The notes beneath the pieces are model-generated. The model worked only from the letters and a program-made list of their open reading frames with translations. It did not search any database and had not been told where the DNA came from. DNA of 64,000 nucleotides, from assembly GCF_900109685.1 (NCBI RefSeq), contig NZ_FOBB01000011.1, positions 1 to 64,000 of the forward strand. The letters are read 5' to 3'. The stretch comes from Chitinophaga rupis (GTDB lineage Bacteria > Bacteroidota > Bacteroidia > Chitinophagales > Chitinophagaceae). Both the position numbers and the translations under genes were made by a program. Positions 43,309 through 51,905 of the stretch are shown here, piece by piece (within the stretch, counting starts at the first letter, position 1; each line of letters begins with the position of its first letter).

Positions 43309-43362
43309 AAAAATACAGGTTTTTGCCGCTGTCCGTTCCGGCAAAAACCCGCATTTTTTAAA

Positions 43363-43890
43363 TTAAAGGCCTCCGAGCCTTACTGCTCCTGCGGTCATTG
43401 TGTTCACTCTCACCGGCGCCGCCTTTACTTTCAGTGAATTATTTACCGTGCCGTTTACATGCACTGCGCTATGCGCCGCTGTTGCCGTTACATCCTTTAC
43501 CTGCCGGCCAGCCGCTTTGCCAGCCTTCACCGTTTGCTTTTCCAGATGACCGCCTGTTGCAAGACCCGTTTCCAGCCCGCTTTCCACATTGCCCTTTACC
43601 TCTCCTTTTGCGGCGGAAACCGCAGATGGATCTACTGTAACAGCACTTTCCCGGTTATTGGCAATGCTGGCCGGTGCACTCACCTGGCCTGAAGATACTG
43701 CGGACGCTGACCCGGCATTTACTTCAGATGATGTATTGGTTGCAGCAGTTACGTGCTGGTTGCCGGCGGCAGCATTCACCCCGGTATTACTACCTGCTTT
43801 TACCTGTTGCTCCTGTTTTACAGTAGTGGTTTGTCCAAATGCTGCGCCAGAAATGAAGAGCGCGATAAACATTAATCCTTTAGTTCTCAT
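43363..43890 (-). CDS. Exported Ala/Val/Ser-rich low-complexity protein
   Basis: A 175-aa protein with a signal peptide (MRTKGLMFIALFISGAAFGQ). The mature region is made of short Ala, Val, Thr, Ser, Gly and Asn repeats (QVKAGSNTGVNAAAGNQHVTAATN and similar), without cysteines or obvious domains. It is probably an unstructured periplasmic or surface protein. It is the first gene of the 43.9-40.1 kb minus-strand run, 54 nt upstream of the Pro/Lys-rich gene. Unknown function. Confidence 0.65.
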   Translation of the reverse strand: MRTKGLMFIALFISGAAFGQTTTVKQEQQVKAGSNTGVNAAAGNQHVTAATNTSSEVNAGSASAVSSGQVSAPASIANNRESAVTVDPSAVSAAKGEVKGNVESGLETGLATGGHLEKQTVKAGKAAGRQVKDVTATAAHSAVHVNGTVNNSLKVKAAPVRVNTMTAGAVRLGGL

Positions 43891-44077
43891 AATCAAGCTT
43901 TATGGTTAATAATTTTTGATGATAACACAAAGCTAAAAGCGGAAGATGAAGAGAAAATGAAAATCCGGAAAGTATACCCCGAATTGTTAATAACAGATCC
44001 GGCTAAACCAAAAGCAGATTTGGATAAATGGTTTTGATACAAGTAAGTGAGCTTTGTAACATCAAAAAGAAAAACTT

Positions 44078-44968
44078 ATGCGTGTATTTGTTACAGGAGC
44101 CACTGGCTTCATTGGCACTGCCATCGTGAAAGAACTCATAAGCGCCGGCCACCAGGTACTTGGGCTGGCCCGCTCAGATGCCTCCGCTCAAAAGCTGGTT
44201 GAAGCAGGTGCGGAGATGCTGCGCGGTGACCTGGAAGACCTGGATAGTTTACGCACAGGCGCTGCCGGAGCTGACGGCGTTATCCACGCCGGCTTTATTC
44301 ATGACTTTACCCGGTTCCCGGAGGTTTGCGAGGTAGATAGGAAAGCTATAGAAACTATTGGCGAAGTCCTGGCCGGTTCTGATCGTCCATTGATCGTTAC
44401 TTCCGGCACTGCGCTGGTGAGCCCGGGGAAACTGGCTACGGAAGATATCATTCCCCCTTTAAATCCGGCATGGCCGCGTGCTTCTGAGCAGGCAGCTGAT
44501 ACGGTATGCGGGTTGGGCGTGCGTGCGGCGGTCGTTCGTTTGTCACCGTCGGTGCATGGTGATGATGATAAACATGGATTTATTCCGATCCTGATCAATA
44601 CTGCCCGGCAAAAAGGCTTTTCCGCTTATATCGGTGATGGGCTCAATCAGTGGAATGCCGTGCACCGGCTGGATGCTGCCCATTTATTCCGCCTGGCCTT
44701 AGAAAATGCTGAACCAGGCGCCCGCTATCATGCCGCTGGAGAAGAAGCGATCACTGTCAGGTCTATTGCTGAAGCCATAGGAAGACAACTAAATATCCCG
44801 GTAAGATCAATAGCGCCTGAAGCTGCCGCCGAACATTTTGGGTGGTTCTCACAGATGGCCGCGATCGACTGCCCGGCATCGAGTAAATTAACGCAGGAAC
44901 GTTTGAGCTGGCGCCCTACACATTCCACGCTGCTTTTAGATATTGATAATGGCGTTTATACCAAATAA
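44078..44968 (+). CDS. NAD(P)-dependent epimerase/SDR family protein
   Basis: A 296-aa extended short-chain dehydrogenase. The dinucleotide motif VTGATGFIGTAIVKEL is at residues 4-19. LRGDLEDLDSLRTG, VIHAGFIHDF and LIVTSGTALV mark the next strands. The canonical YxxxK is not evident where expected (SEQAADTV region), a trait of the atypical subfamily this resembles. It is the first gene of a three-gene cluster with an NmrA-like protein and an AraC regulator. The substrate is unknown. Confidence 0.9.
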   Translation: MRVFVTGATGFIGTAIVKELISAGHQVLGLARSDASAQKLVEAGAEMLRGDLEDLDSLRTGAAGADGVIHAGFIHDFTRFPEVCEVDRKAIETIGEVLAGSDRPLIVTSGTALVSPGKLATEDIIPPLNPAWPRASEQAADTVCGLGVRAAVVRLSPSVHGDDDKHGFIPILINTARQKGFSAYIGDGLNQWNAVHRLDAAHLFRLALENAEPGARYHAAGEEAITVRSIAEAIGRQLNIPVRSIAPEAAAEHFGWFSQMAAIDCPASSKLTQERLSWRPTHSTLLLDIDNGVYTK

Positions 44969-44973
44969 AAGCG

Positions 44974-45894
44974 ATGAAAGTTATTGTAACCGGTTCCTTA
45001 GGGAACATCAGCAAACCATTGGCAGAAACGCTGGTTGCGCAGGGACATCAGGTAACAGTGGTCAGCAGTGATCAGAAAAAGAAGGCGGCTATTGAAGCCC
45101 TGGGAGCCACACCTGCCATCGGCTCCATCTCCGATGTTAAATTTTTAACGGACACGCTCAAAGATGCGGATGCCGTTTACGCCATGATCCCCCTAAGTTT
45201 TACGGAGCCTGATCTGGGCAGTTATTTACGCCGGATGGCACAAAATTATGTACAGGCTTTAAAACAGGCGGGTACCAGGCGCGTAGTATTGCTGAGCGGC
45301 TGGGCAGCTAACCTTACCCAGGGTGAAAATGTGGAGGATGTTTTTGATGATCTGAAAACTTCTCTTACAATCATGCGCCCTGCTGTTTTTTATACCAACT
45401 TCTATCAGTCCATGGATCTGATCAAAGGCAAAGGCTTAATAGGCAAATTCCTGACGCTGCGGTATCTGGGCCTTTGGGCTTTGATCACCGGGAAAACCGG
45501 CCTGCTAATGGGAAATTATGGCGGAGAGGACCGGATTGTTTTTGTTTCGCCGAAAGATATCGCTGATGCTGTTGCGGAGGAACTGTTGTTACATCCTGAA
45601 AAGAAAGTGATCCGTTATGTGGGCAGCGAGGAAATGACCTGTAACGAGGCGGCAAAGATCATCGGCACCGCTGTAGGTAAACCATGGCTAAAATGGGTGC
45701 TGCTATCAGACAAGGAAATGCTGCAGGGTTTGAAGATGGCCAAAATGCCGGAAAAGCTGGCCGGCACGCTCGTAGAAATGCAGGCGGCTATGCATAGCGG
45801 TAAAGCGTTGGAGAACTTTCACCGGAACAAACCCAAAATGGGTAAGATCAAACTGGCCGATTTTGCCAAAGAATTTGCGAAAGCTTATAAGTAG
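44974..45894 (+). CDS. NmrA-like NAD(P)-binding protein
   Basis: A 306-aa atypical SDR with the N-terminal Rossmann motif VIVTGSLGNISKPLAETL and the NmrA-like features TPAIGSISDVKFLTDTLKDADAVYAMIP and RRVVLLSGWAAN, followed by the IMRPAVFYTNFYQS segment. Proteins of this type bind NAD(P) and act as redox sensors or quinone/aldehyde reductases. It follows the epimerase by 5 nt and precedes the AraC gene by 7 nt, so the three are one operon. Confidence 0.9.
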   Translation: MKVIVTGSLGNISKPLAETLVAQGHQVTVVSSDQKKKAAIEALGATPAIGSISDVKFLTDTLKDADAVYAMIPLSFTEPDLGSYLRRMAQNYVQALKQAGTRRVVLLSGWAANLTQGENVEDVFDDLKTSLTIMRPAVFYTNFYQSMDLIKGKGLIGKFLTLRYLGLWALITGKTGLLMGNYGGEDRIVFVSPKDIADAVAEELLLHPEKKVIRYVGSEEMTCNEAAKIIGTAVGKPWLKWVLLSDKEMLQGLKMAKMPEKLAGTLVEMQAAMHSGKALENFHRNKPKMGKIKLADFAKEFAKAYK

Positions 45895-45901
45895 TAATTT
45901 T

Positions 45902-46834
45902 ATGCCGATGAACAGTCCTCAACTTTTTCGTTTCAACACGATAACAGAATATCACCGGGCCGCAGGGTTGCCAAACCCTGCGCACCCTTTGATCAGCGTT
46001 GTTCATATGGACGATATCCATGTACCTATCGCCCAGGTTCCTTTCAGCATGATCTTCGACTTTTATTCGATCTCACTGAAAAAGGCGCATCATACCAGGT
46101 ATAAGTATGGACAGCAGGCAAGTGACTTTGATGAAGGTGTATTGTTCTTCATGTCGCCCGGCCAGCTATTCGGTATTGACCTGCCGGTTAATATCAGTGA
46201 GGCAAAACGGCCCGAAGGCTGGATGATCCTGATCCACCCGGATCTTTTATGGAATACGCCGCTGGCAAAAAACATCAAACGATACGAGTTCTTCAGCTAT
46301 TCAGTATATGAAGCGCTTTATCTTTCAGATAAGGAGGAGGCCGTGCTCACGGCCATTGCCAACCAGATCGAACAGGAGTACAATGCGAACATAGACCACT
46401 TTAGTCAGAACGTTATAATTGCCCAGCTGGAACTCCTTTTGACCTATTCGGAAAGGTTTTACCAACGCCAGTTTATCACCAGAAAGGTCGCCAGCCACGA
46501 ACTGCTGACACGCTTAGAAGATTTCTTATCTGAGTATTTCAACAGCGGAGCATTGGCCAGCAAGGGTCTGCCAAGCGTTACGCTCATCGCCGAAACTTTA
46601 AATATTTCACCGGGTTACCTCAGCAGCCTGCTTAAATCCTTAACCGGCCAGAGTACACAACAGCATTTGCACGACAAGCTAATAGAGCTGGCAAAAGAAA
46701 AACTTTCAACTACGAACCTTTCCATAAGCGAGATCGCTTACGAGCTGGGATTTGAACACCTGCAATCATTCAGCAAATTATTCAAGGCCAAGACCAACCT
46801 TTCGCCGCTGGAATTCCGGCACTCATTTAATTAA
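45902..46834 (+). CDS. AraC-family transcriptional regulator
   Basis: A 310-aa regulator with an N-terminal cupin-like sensing domain (about 20-180) and a C-terminal double helix-turn-helix (about 215-308): LIAETLNISPGYLSSLLKSLTG, then SISEIAYELGFEHLQSFSKLFKAKTNLSPLEFR. The start at 45902 is chosen because the longer frame overlaps the NmrA gene. It probably regulates its own operon in response to a small molecule handled by the two SDR proteins. Confidence 0.93.
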   Translation: MPMNSPQLFRFNTITEYHRAAGLPNPAHPLISVVHMDDIHVPIAQVPFSMIFDFYSISLKKAHHTRYKYGQQASDFDEGVLFFMSPGQLFGIDLPVNISEAKRPEGWMILIHPDLLWNTPLAKNIKRYEFFSYSVYEALYLSDKEEAVLTAIANQIEQEYNANIDHFSQNVIIAQLELLLTYSERFYQRQFITRKVASHELLTRLEDFLSEYFNSGALASKGLPSVTLIAETLNISPGYLSSLLKSLTGQSTQQHLHDKLIELAKEKLSTTNLSISEIAYELGFEHLQSFSKLFKAKTNLSPLEFRHSFN

Positions 46835-46860
46835 AGTTAGCCTGAACCGTAAAAAAAATG

Positions 46861-46886
46861 GTTTGCAGTGCCTGGGCATTGCAAAC
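46861..46886 (-). terminator. Terminator of the S41 peptidase gene
   Basis: GTTTGCAGTGCC and GGCATTGCAAAC form a 12-bp stem (one G:T). On the minus strand it is followed by a run of eight T, 30 nt after the S41 stop codon. Confidence 0.8.
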
Positions 46887-46915
46887 TATATAGCCGTTCC
46901 CGATGGGAAAGGTCT

Positions 46916-48553
46916 TTACTTACTCTTTTTTCTAAGCTCCGCTACCGCCGCTTCCAACACCGTATCCTTCCCTTTTCTAAGATCACTCAGCGTTGGCTTT
47001 ACAAGTATATCCGGCTGAATGCCTACCCCTACAAACTCCTTCCCATCAGGGTACATATCATGTTTTGCGCAAACCCTTGCATTGCCGCCCCCCGGCAGCG
47101 AGAAGAACATGGGCTGCCCGGTGCTCCCTCCTGTCGGTTCACCAATAATTAATCCGCGGTGCATGGCATCAAAAGCCACAGTAAAATCTTCTGCAGCAGA
47201 AAATGTCCGGGGGCTGGTAAGCACTGCTACAGGTTTGGTGTAGCAATACTTCTCATTAGGCGTAACACCGCCACTGCCGTAACCATACCTTCCTTCATTG
47301 TTGCCCCAGGCCCTGTAGGCCGGGCGGTAGTCGCGGGTATACCAGCTGCTGGTTGCAATGGTATCCCGGGTAAGGCATCTCAGCACCTCATAACCTACAT
47401 CACTGCTGCCGCCTCCATTGTTGCGCACATCAAAAATAATAGCAGATGCTTTGGATATTATATCAAAATCTTTCAGAAATGCTTTGGCTGCTTCATCGGA
47501 AGCAAAGGTGTTCAATGCCACCAGGGCAATACTGTCTTTCAGCCATGTTAGCTGGTATGCAGGTCTTGTGTATTTGCCGTTTTCTGCTACGGGGATACGT
47601 TTTACAGGAAAATTAAAACGCTTTCCTTTTTCATCAGTAAACACTGTATTCACTACAGCATCCAGTGGACCGCAAAACAAGGCATATTCATAGGTGCGGG
47701 TATCCAGATCCTGCGGAGTAGAAGCGCTTTGATAGGGCCTCACATATTTTTCAGCATACTCTTTAACAGGCATACCATTGATCTCCAGCAGCTCTGCGCC
47801 TTCTTTAAGGCCTTGTTTCCGTAGCTCATTGTCCCATATGGTTACCACCACTACTTTATCTTCCACAAGCCGTGTTCTGAAAGCAGGTCTTGCGTACAAA
47901 GTATTACTCAGCTCACCGGGTGCGTTCACATTGCTGTGGCCATCATGCAGCTGTGCTATCATAGCGGATAAAAGGGTATAATATTCCGCCGTGCTTTTTG
48001 TGGCAGTTATCTTTGGAAGATAAGCCATGTAAAGGGAATCCCAGTCCAGTTCCGGCACCAGGTCGAAATTAACAAAGCTGAACTTTGCCTCTGCCCATAG
48101 CTTAGACAGGCCTGCGATCTTTTCCTCTGCCGTCAGGTCCGGCTTATAAGGAGTTTTTAAGGCAGGGCCATCCCAGAACTTTTTCAGCCTCTTACCCGTG
48201 AATTCACTGTTTGCCACCATTTGGGGCCAGCGCTGATCTGCATGCAATGGATCCAGGTCTGTATCTTTTTGCAAATGGGCAGTATTCACATAGCCGTTCC
48301 TGATAGCCTGGTCCAGGAACTTAAAAGCATTCTCCTTATTCCCTGCAAGCGCATAGGAGCATGCTGCATTGTAATAATTGTTAGCATCAAGGCCGCCTTT
48401 TTTAATGGCCTCACTGTAAAGGTTTGCGCTGTTTGCATAATCCTTCCTGTTATAAGCGTCCTGCGCCTTTTGGGCAAGTTCTTCATGGCTTTGGGAAAAG
48501 CAGGGGATTGTGAGCAAAGAAAACAGGAGCAGCAGTAATGTTGATCTGGTCAT
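46916..48553 (-). CDS. S41 family (C-terminal processing-like) peptidase with TPR region
   Basis: A 545-aa exported protein with a signal peptide (MTRSTLLLLLFSLLTIPCFSQ). TPR-like helices at about 22-105 (NRKDYANSANLYSEAIKKGG, YYNAACSYALAGNKE) are followed by a PDZ-like region (ELRKQGLKEGAELLEINGMPV) and the S41 catalytic domain: FDVRNNGGGSSDVGY, then LTSPRTFSAAEDFTVAF with the nucleophile Ser, and GEPTGGSTG. The start at 48553 is preferred over 48607 since it begins the signal peptide. A decayed relative of its 3' end lies at 39915. It probably cleaves proteins in the periplasm. Confidence 0.92.
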   Translation of the reverse strand: MTRSTLLLLLFSLLTIPCFSQSHEELAQKAQDAYNRKDYANSANLYSEAIKKGGLDANNYYNAACSYALAGNKENAFKFLDQAIRNGYVNTAHLQKDTDLDPLHADQRWPQMVANSEFTGKRLKKFWDGPALKTPYKPDLTAEEKIAGLSKLWAEAKFSFVNFDLVPELDWDSLYMAYLPKITATKSTAEYYTLLSAMIAQLHDGHSNVNAPGELSNTLYARPAFRTRLVEDKVVVVTIWDNELRKQGLKEGAELLEINGMPVKEYAEKYVRPYQSASTPQDLDTRTYEYALFCGPLDAVVNTVFTDEKGKRFNFPVKRIPVAENGKYTRPAYQLTWLKDSIALVALNTFASDEAAKAFLKDFDIISKASAIIFDVRNNGGGSSDVGYEVLRCLTRDTIATSSWYTRDYRPAYRAWGNNEGRYGYGSGGVTPNEKYCYTKPVAVLTSPRTFSAAEDFTVAFDAMHRGLIIGEPTGGSTGQPMFFSLPGGGNARVCAKHDMYPDGKEFVGVGIQPDILVKPTLSDLRKGKDTVLEAAVAELRKKSK

Positions 48554-48802
48554 GGGTATAATAACAAAGTTGGGCTTTAAAAAATGTACAATGATCTCAC
48601 CCTTCAATTTTTCCGGCTTCGTAATTTAAGGAAAAATTGTAGTATCTAATATACACCGGATCTTTTGGTAGATAGGGACTCTATGCTTACAACCTGTATT
48701 GTCTAACCAGCATTTCAAAATGTCCACTTCAACCCAAATTGCCTGGCATGTTCAACGGCCCTGCAGCAATTTTGTGTCATTAACCAATAAAACAATAAAC
48801 TT

Positions 48803-49213
48803 ATGACACAGAAAACAGCTACAATAATCTACTGGACAGGAACCGCGCTAACTTCTATGTGGTTTGGAGCAAGCGGCTTTTTTGAGATCACCGGTAACCC
48901 GATCGTGTGGGGCATCACACAGCAGCTAGGATACCCACCGCATTTTATTTATACACTTGGTATTGCCAAACTATCCGGAGTGGCCGTGCTTTTAATTCCA
49001 GGCAAGCTGCTCAGGTTAAAAGAATGGGTGTTTGCAGGAATATTTTTCGATATTATTTTTGCCTTTGCTTCCAAACTGAGTGTGCTTGGCCTGCCGGCTA
49101 CCCTTGATGCCATTATCGCCTTTATTATGGTAACGGTAACTTACACCATGTTTAGAAAAGTGTACCCTGGTTTAAATACGCAATTTTCGCGGTATCCCAA
49201 TCCTGAGTTATAA
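48803..49213 (+). CDS. DoxX-like membrane protein
   Basis: A 136-aa membrane protein with four hydrophobic helices (near 5-22, 44-66, 74-94, 100-118), matching the DoxX/DoxD-like family: YWTGTALTSMWFGASGFFEI, YTLGIAKLSGVAVLLIPGK, KEWVFAGIFFDIIFAFAS. Members are often linked to redox or stress roles. It is a single-gene unit flanked by a strong terminator, so no operon context helps. Confidence 0.9.
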   Translation: MTQKTATIIYWTGTALTSMWFGASGFFEITGNPIVWGITQQLGYPPHFIYTLGIAKLSGVAVLLIPGKLLRLKEWVFAGIFFDIIFAFASKLSVLGLPATLDAIIAFIMVTVTYTMFRKVYPGLNTQFSRYPNPEL

Positions 49214-49242
49214 AATTCTTTACTAAACATCTTTTACTAATG

Positions 49243-49282
49243 CAGGAGGCCGTCTCAAATTTGAGACGGCCTCCTGTTTTTT
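49243..49282. terminator. Strong terminator of the DoxX gene
   Basis: A perfect 34-nt palindrome with arms CAGGAGGCCGTCTCAAA and TTTGAGACGGCCTCCTG, followed by a TTTTTT run. Confidence 0.92.
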
Positions 49283-49311
49283 GCGCTTTATATATGGAGA
49301 TGGTTTAAAAC

Positions 49312-49346
49312 AAAAAAGCGTTTACGCAGATCCTGCGTAAACGCTT
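49312..49346 (-). terminator. Terminator of the alpha/beta hydrolase gene
   Basis: AAGCGTTTACGCA and TGCGTAAACGCTT form a perfect 13-bp stem with a 5-nt loop. On the minus strand a T-run follows (complement of AAAAAA). Confidence 0.9.
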
Positions 49347-49373
49347 CCGGGAAAAGATTCTATCTAAGCGATC

Positions 49374-50162
49374 CTATTTATTCTCAGCTGCCGCCATAAT
49401 TACCCTGGCTACTGCTGCCGGCTGTGAAATAAAAACAACATGGCTGCCTTTGATCTCAGTGATCTTTGCATTGGCCCGTTTGTACATAGTACGTTCTGTT
49501 CCGGGATCCAGCGCCTTATCTTCCGTAGCAACAATACCATAGCTTGGCTTGGTTTTCCAGGCAGCCTGCTCAACCGGCTCTTCAAAGCAATGGCCTATGA
49601 TAGGCACCTGCGAAGCGCAGAGAAAATCGCTTTGCGCTTTGCTGAGATCACCGGCAAAACCGCCGTGGAATTTTGCAGGATCAAAATATACAAACCCGAA
49701 TTGATCCGGTTTGGTAAAGCCTGCTTCCGGAGCCTGTGGAGCGGCACCAACCCATTTACCGGCAGTTTCCCCCTGGTCTGGCGCAAAAGCGGCAACATAT
49801 ACCAAACCGGCTACTTTAGGATTTACTCCTGCTGCTGTAATTACGGCGCCTCCCCAGGAATGCCCAACCAGGATCACGGGGCCATCCTGCGCGTCGATCA
49901 CACTGTTAGCAGCATTCACATCATCTTTAAGAGAGGTCAAAGGATTTTGCACAATGCTTACATGGTATCCCTTTTTTGTCAGGATATCATATACCTGCTT
50001 CCATCCGGAGCCGTCGGCAAATGCGCCGTGTACCAGTACAATGTTCTTAACAGGCGTGGTTTGCGCATTCCCGCTTTTGAAACCGGTTAAAAGCTGCGCC
50101 ATTACTAATACAGTAGCTATTACAACCTTTTTTAGGCTGTTCAAAATGTTTCTCGTTGTCAT
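49374..50162 (-). CDS. Exported alpha/beta hydrolase
   Basis: A 262-aa protein with an N-terminal signal or anchor (VVIATVLVMAQLLTGFKSGNAQ). The alpha/beta-hydrolase core starts at NIVLVHGAFADGSGWKQV. The nucleophile elbow is GHSWGGAV (Ser near residue 104), and the late His is in IKGSHVVFIS. It resembles the family of small esterases/methylketone-type hydrolases around 230 aa. The substrate is unknown. It is transcribed alone toward the DoxX gene. Confidence 0.9.
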   Translation of the reverse strand: MTTRNILNSLKKVVIATVLVMAQLLTGFKSGNAQTTPVKNIVLVHGAFADGSGWKQVYDILTKKGYHVSIVQNPLTSLKDDVNAANSVIDAQDGPVILVGHSWGGAVITAAGVNPKVAGLVYVAAFAPDQGETAGKWVGAAPQAPEAGFTKPDQFGFVYFDPAKFHGGFAGDLSKAQSDFLCASQVPIIGHCFEEPVEQAAWKTKPSYGIVATEDKALDPGTERTMYKRANAKITEIKGSHVVFISQPAAVARVIMAAAENK

Positions 50163-50202
50163 TGAATTATTGATTTTGTATCTAAGAAATGAAGATGATT
50201 GA

Positions 50203-50237
50203 ACGGGTAAGCTGTACTTCTGCGACGGCTTACCCGT
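50203..50237 (-). terminator. Hairpin after the DUF1223 gene
   Basis: ACGGGTAAGC and GCTTACCCGT make a perfect 10-bp stem with a 15-nt loop, 13 nt after the stop codon. No strong T-run follows. Confidence 0.65.
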
Positions 50238-50249
50238 ATGAATGGGGTA

Positions 50250-51020
50250 TTATATAGCAACCCGTGTGGCTGCTTCGATTGCTCCTGTTCCCGGGTTTTG
50301 GATCATGCTAATGCATTCCCATTCTTCTTTATTAAAGCCGGCAGGCAGGCTAATTTGTTCAGTGCCCTGGTGGCCCTGTTTTATATTAAATACTTGAAGG
50401 TCCCGCACAATCTGCACATGGGTAAGGGTGCGTCCTTTGTTCTCCCCTCTTTTCACTTCGCTTACAGCCTGCTTTTGCACTACCGCTACCAGCAGCTGGC
50501 TTTTGCCCGTGTTGCCGGTAACCTGGTAATTGAGATCCAGCTTTCCGGATTGCAGCTTCCCTGTTATGTTCAGGGATACTCCGCCAGCGCCATTCAGCGC
50601 GGCTTTTATAGCATTACTTACTGCTGTTTCATCTGATCCTATGTACTCTGAGCTGCCATTAACAACCAGCTGTGGTGTATATACCTGAGCGGGCAGCTGC
50701 TGGCTGTATTGATATTGCCGCTTTGAGTATTGAGGACTGCTGAAGATATCTTTCCAACCAAGACGGTCCCAATAATCCACGTGATAAGCTAAGAGATAGA
50801 TGGGTTTATTGCCGGCTTCCTTTTGGATCCGTGCTAACAGTTCTTCCGCAGGCGGGCAGCTGGAACATCCTTCTGAAGTAAACAGCTCCAGCACGGCAAA
50901 GCCATTGCCTTTGGCGAAATCATCCGGTTTCTTTGAAGCGGTACCCGGGGTAAAGGCTACCGCGGTTAATAGCGTGCACACCATTGCGGTGCATATTGCT
51001 GACAATTTTACTGCTTTCAT
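50250..51020 (-). CDS. DUF1223 thioredoxin-like exported protein
   Basis: A 256-aa protein with a signal peptide (about 1-28, AFTPGTAS). The DUF1223 core begins FAVLELFTSEGCSSCPPAEELLARI, with a CxxC pair (CSSC), and continues LLAYHVDYWDRLGWKDIFSSPQYSKRQ and VYTPQLVVNGSSEYIGS. These proteins have a thioredoxin fold and unknown substrates; a periplasmic thiol role is likely. It stands alone between the alpha/beta hydrolase and the LytS/LytR pair. Confidence 0.92.
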   Translation of the reverse strand: MKAVKLSAICTAMVCTLLTAVAFTPGTASKKPDDFAKGNGFAVLELFTSEGCSSCPPAEELLARIQKEAGNKPIYLLAYHVDYWDRLGWKDIFSSPQYSKRQYQYSQQLPAQVYTPQLVVNGSSEYIGSDETAVSNAIKAALNGAGGVSLNITGKLQSGKLDLNYQVTGNTGKSQLLVAVVQKQAVSEVKRGENKGRTLTHVQIVRDLQVFNIKQGHQGTEQISLPAGFNKEEWECISMIQNPGTGAIEAATRVAI

Positions 51021-51143
51021 ATCTTTTGAATTTTATTTAACTCAAAAGTATCACTCGTTTGTGCCTTCGGTAAGTGAAAAAGCCTCCAGTCAGACATATC
51101 CATCCCCCAACCCGGAATAACGGAGCGGGAACATTTTACGCGC

Positions 51144-51905
51144 TTAACGTTCCTCCATCCAGGTCAGGAAGCTATGGGATTTTTCTTTGTTTACAAGGAG
51201 CTTGTCCGGCGTTTCAATAACCAGCTTAACATACAGCTTACGCAGAAAATAAGGCTCCACTTCCTTAATGGCCTTAAAACTAACGAGGTACTGCCGGTTG
51301 AGGCGGAAGAACTGTTTGGCAGAAACCGCATTTGTTACCTGGTCAAGAGACTGGTTAATGGTATACTGCTGCTTATCGAAGCACATGATCCAGGTAGCAT
51401 CATGCCGTACATAGAAGAAGGCAATATCTTCAACGTTCACCGTTTTGTACTTCTGGTTTTGAAAAATAAGAAAGCTGGTTTTCCCGCTGGGAGCAGCCAG
51501 CTTTGAGAGCAGATCGCCCAGGTCCGGCAGGGTCTTTTGCTGAAAGAAGTTCTTTAGCTCATCCACCTTTTTTAAGGCTTCCTGGATATCCTGTTTGGAA
51601 AAAGGCTTTAGTACATAATCAACCCCATTATTTTTAAACGCTTCCAGGGAATATTCGTCGTAAGCTGTACAGAATACCACCGGGCAGGTGACCTTCACCA
51701 ATTTGAAGATCTCAAAGCAAAGGCCATCGGCCAGCTGAATATCCATAAAGATCAGATCGGGCATGGGGCCTTCTGACAGCGTCTTCACGGAGCTTTCCAC
51801 GCTTTGGTACTGACCGGCTATTTTAGCATCCGGCTTCAGTCCCAGTATAATATTCTCAAGCGACTTAGCTGTTTTCAGCTCGTCTTCAATGATGATGATG
51901 TTCAT
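51144..51905 (-). CDS. LytTR-family response regulator
   Basis: A 253-aa regulator with a receiver (MNIIIIEDELKTAKSLENII, phospho-Asp in DLIFMDIQLADG near residue 57, Lys in YVLKPFSKQD) and a C-terminal LytTR DNA-binding domain (VNVEDIAFFYVRHDATWIM, FFRLNRQYLVSFKAIKEVEPY). Its start overlaps the end of the kinase gene by 20 nt, so the two are cotranslated. Targets are not evident. The neighbouring P460/alpha-beta-hydrolase genes lie upstream. Confidence 0.95.
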   Translation of the reverse strand: MNIIIIEDELKTAKSLENIILGLKPDAKIAGQYQSVESSVKTLSEGPMPDLIFMDIQLADGLCFEIFKLVKVTCPVVFCTAYDEYSLEAFKNNGVDYVLKPFSKQDIQEALKKVDELKNFFQQKTLPDLGDLLSKLAAPSGKTSFLIFQNQKYKTVNVEDIAFFYVRHDATWIMCFDKQQYTINQSLDQVTNAVSAKQFFRLNRQYLVSFKAIKEVEPYFLRKLYVKLVIETPDKLLVNKEKSHSFLTWMEER

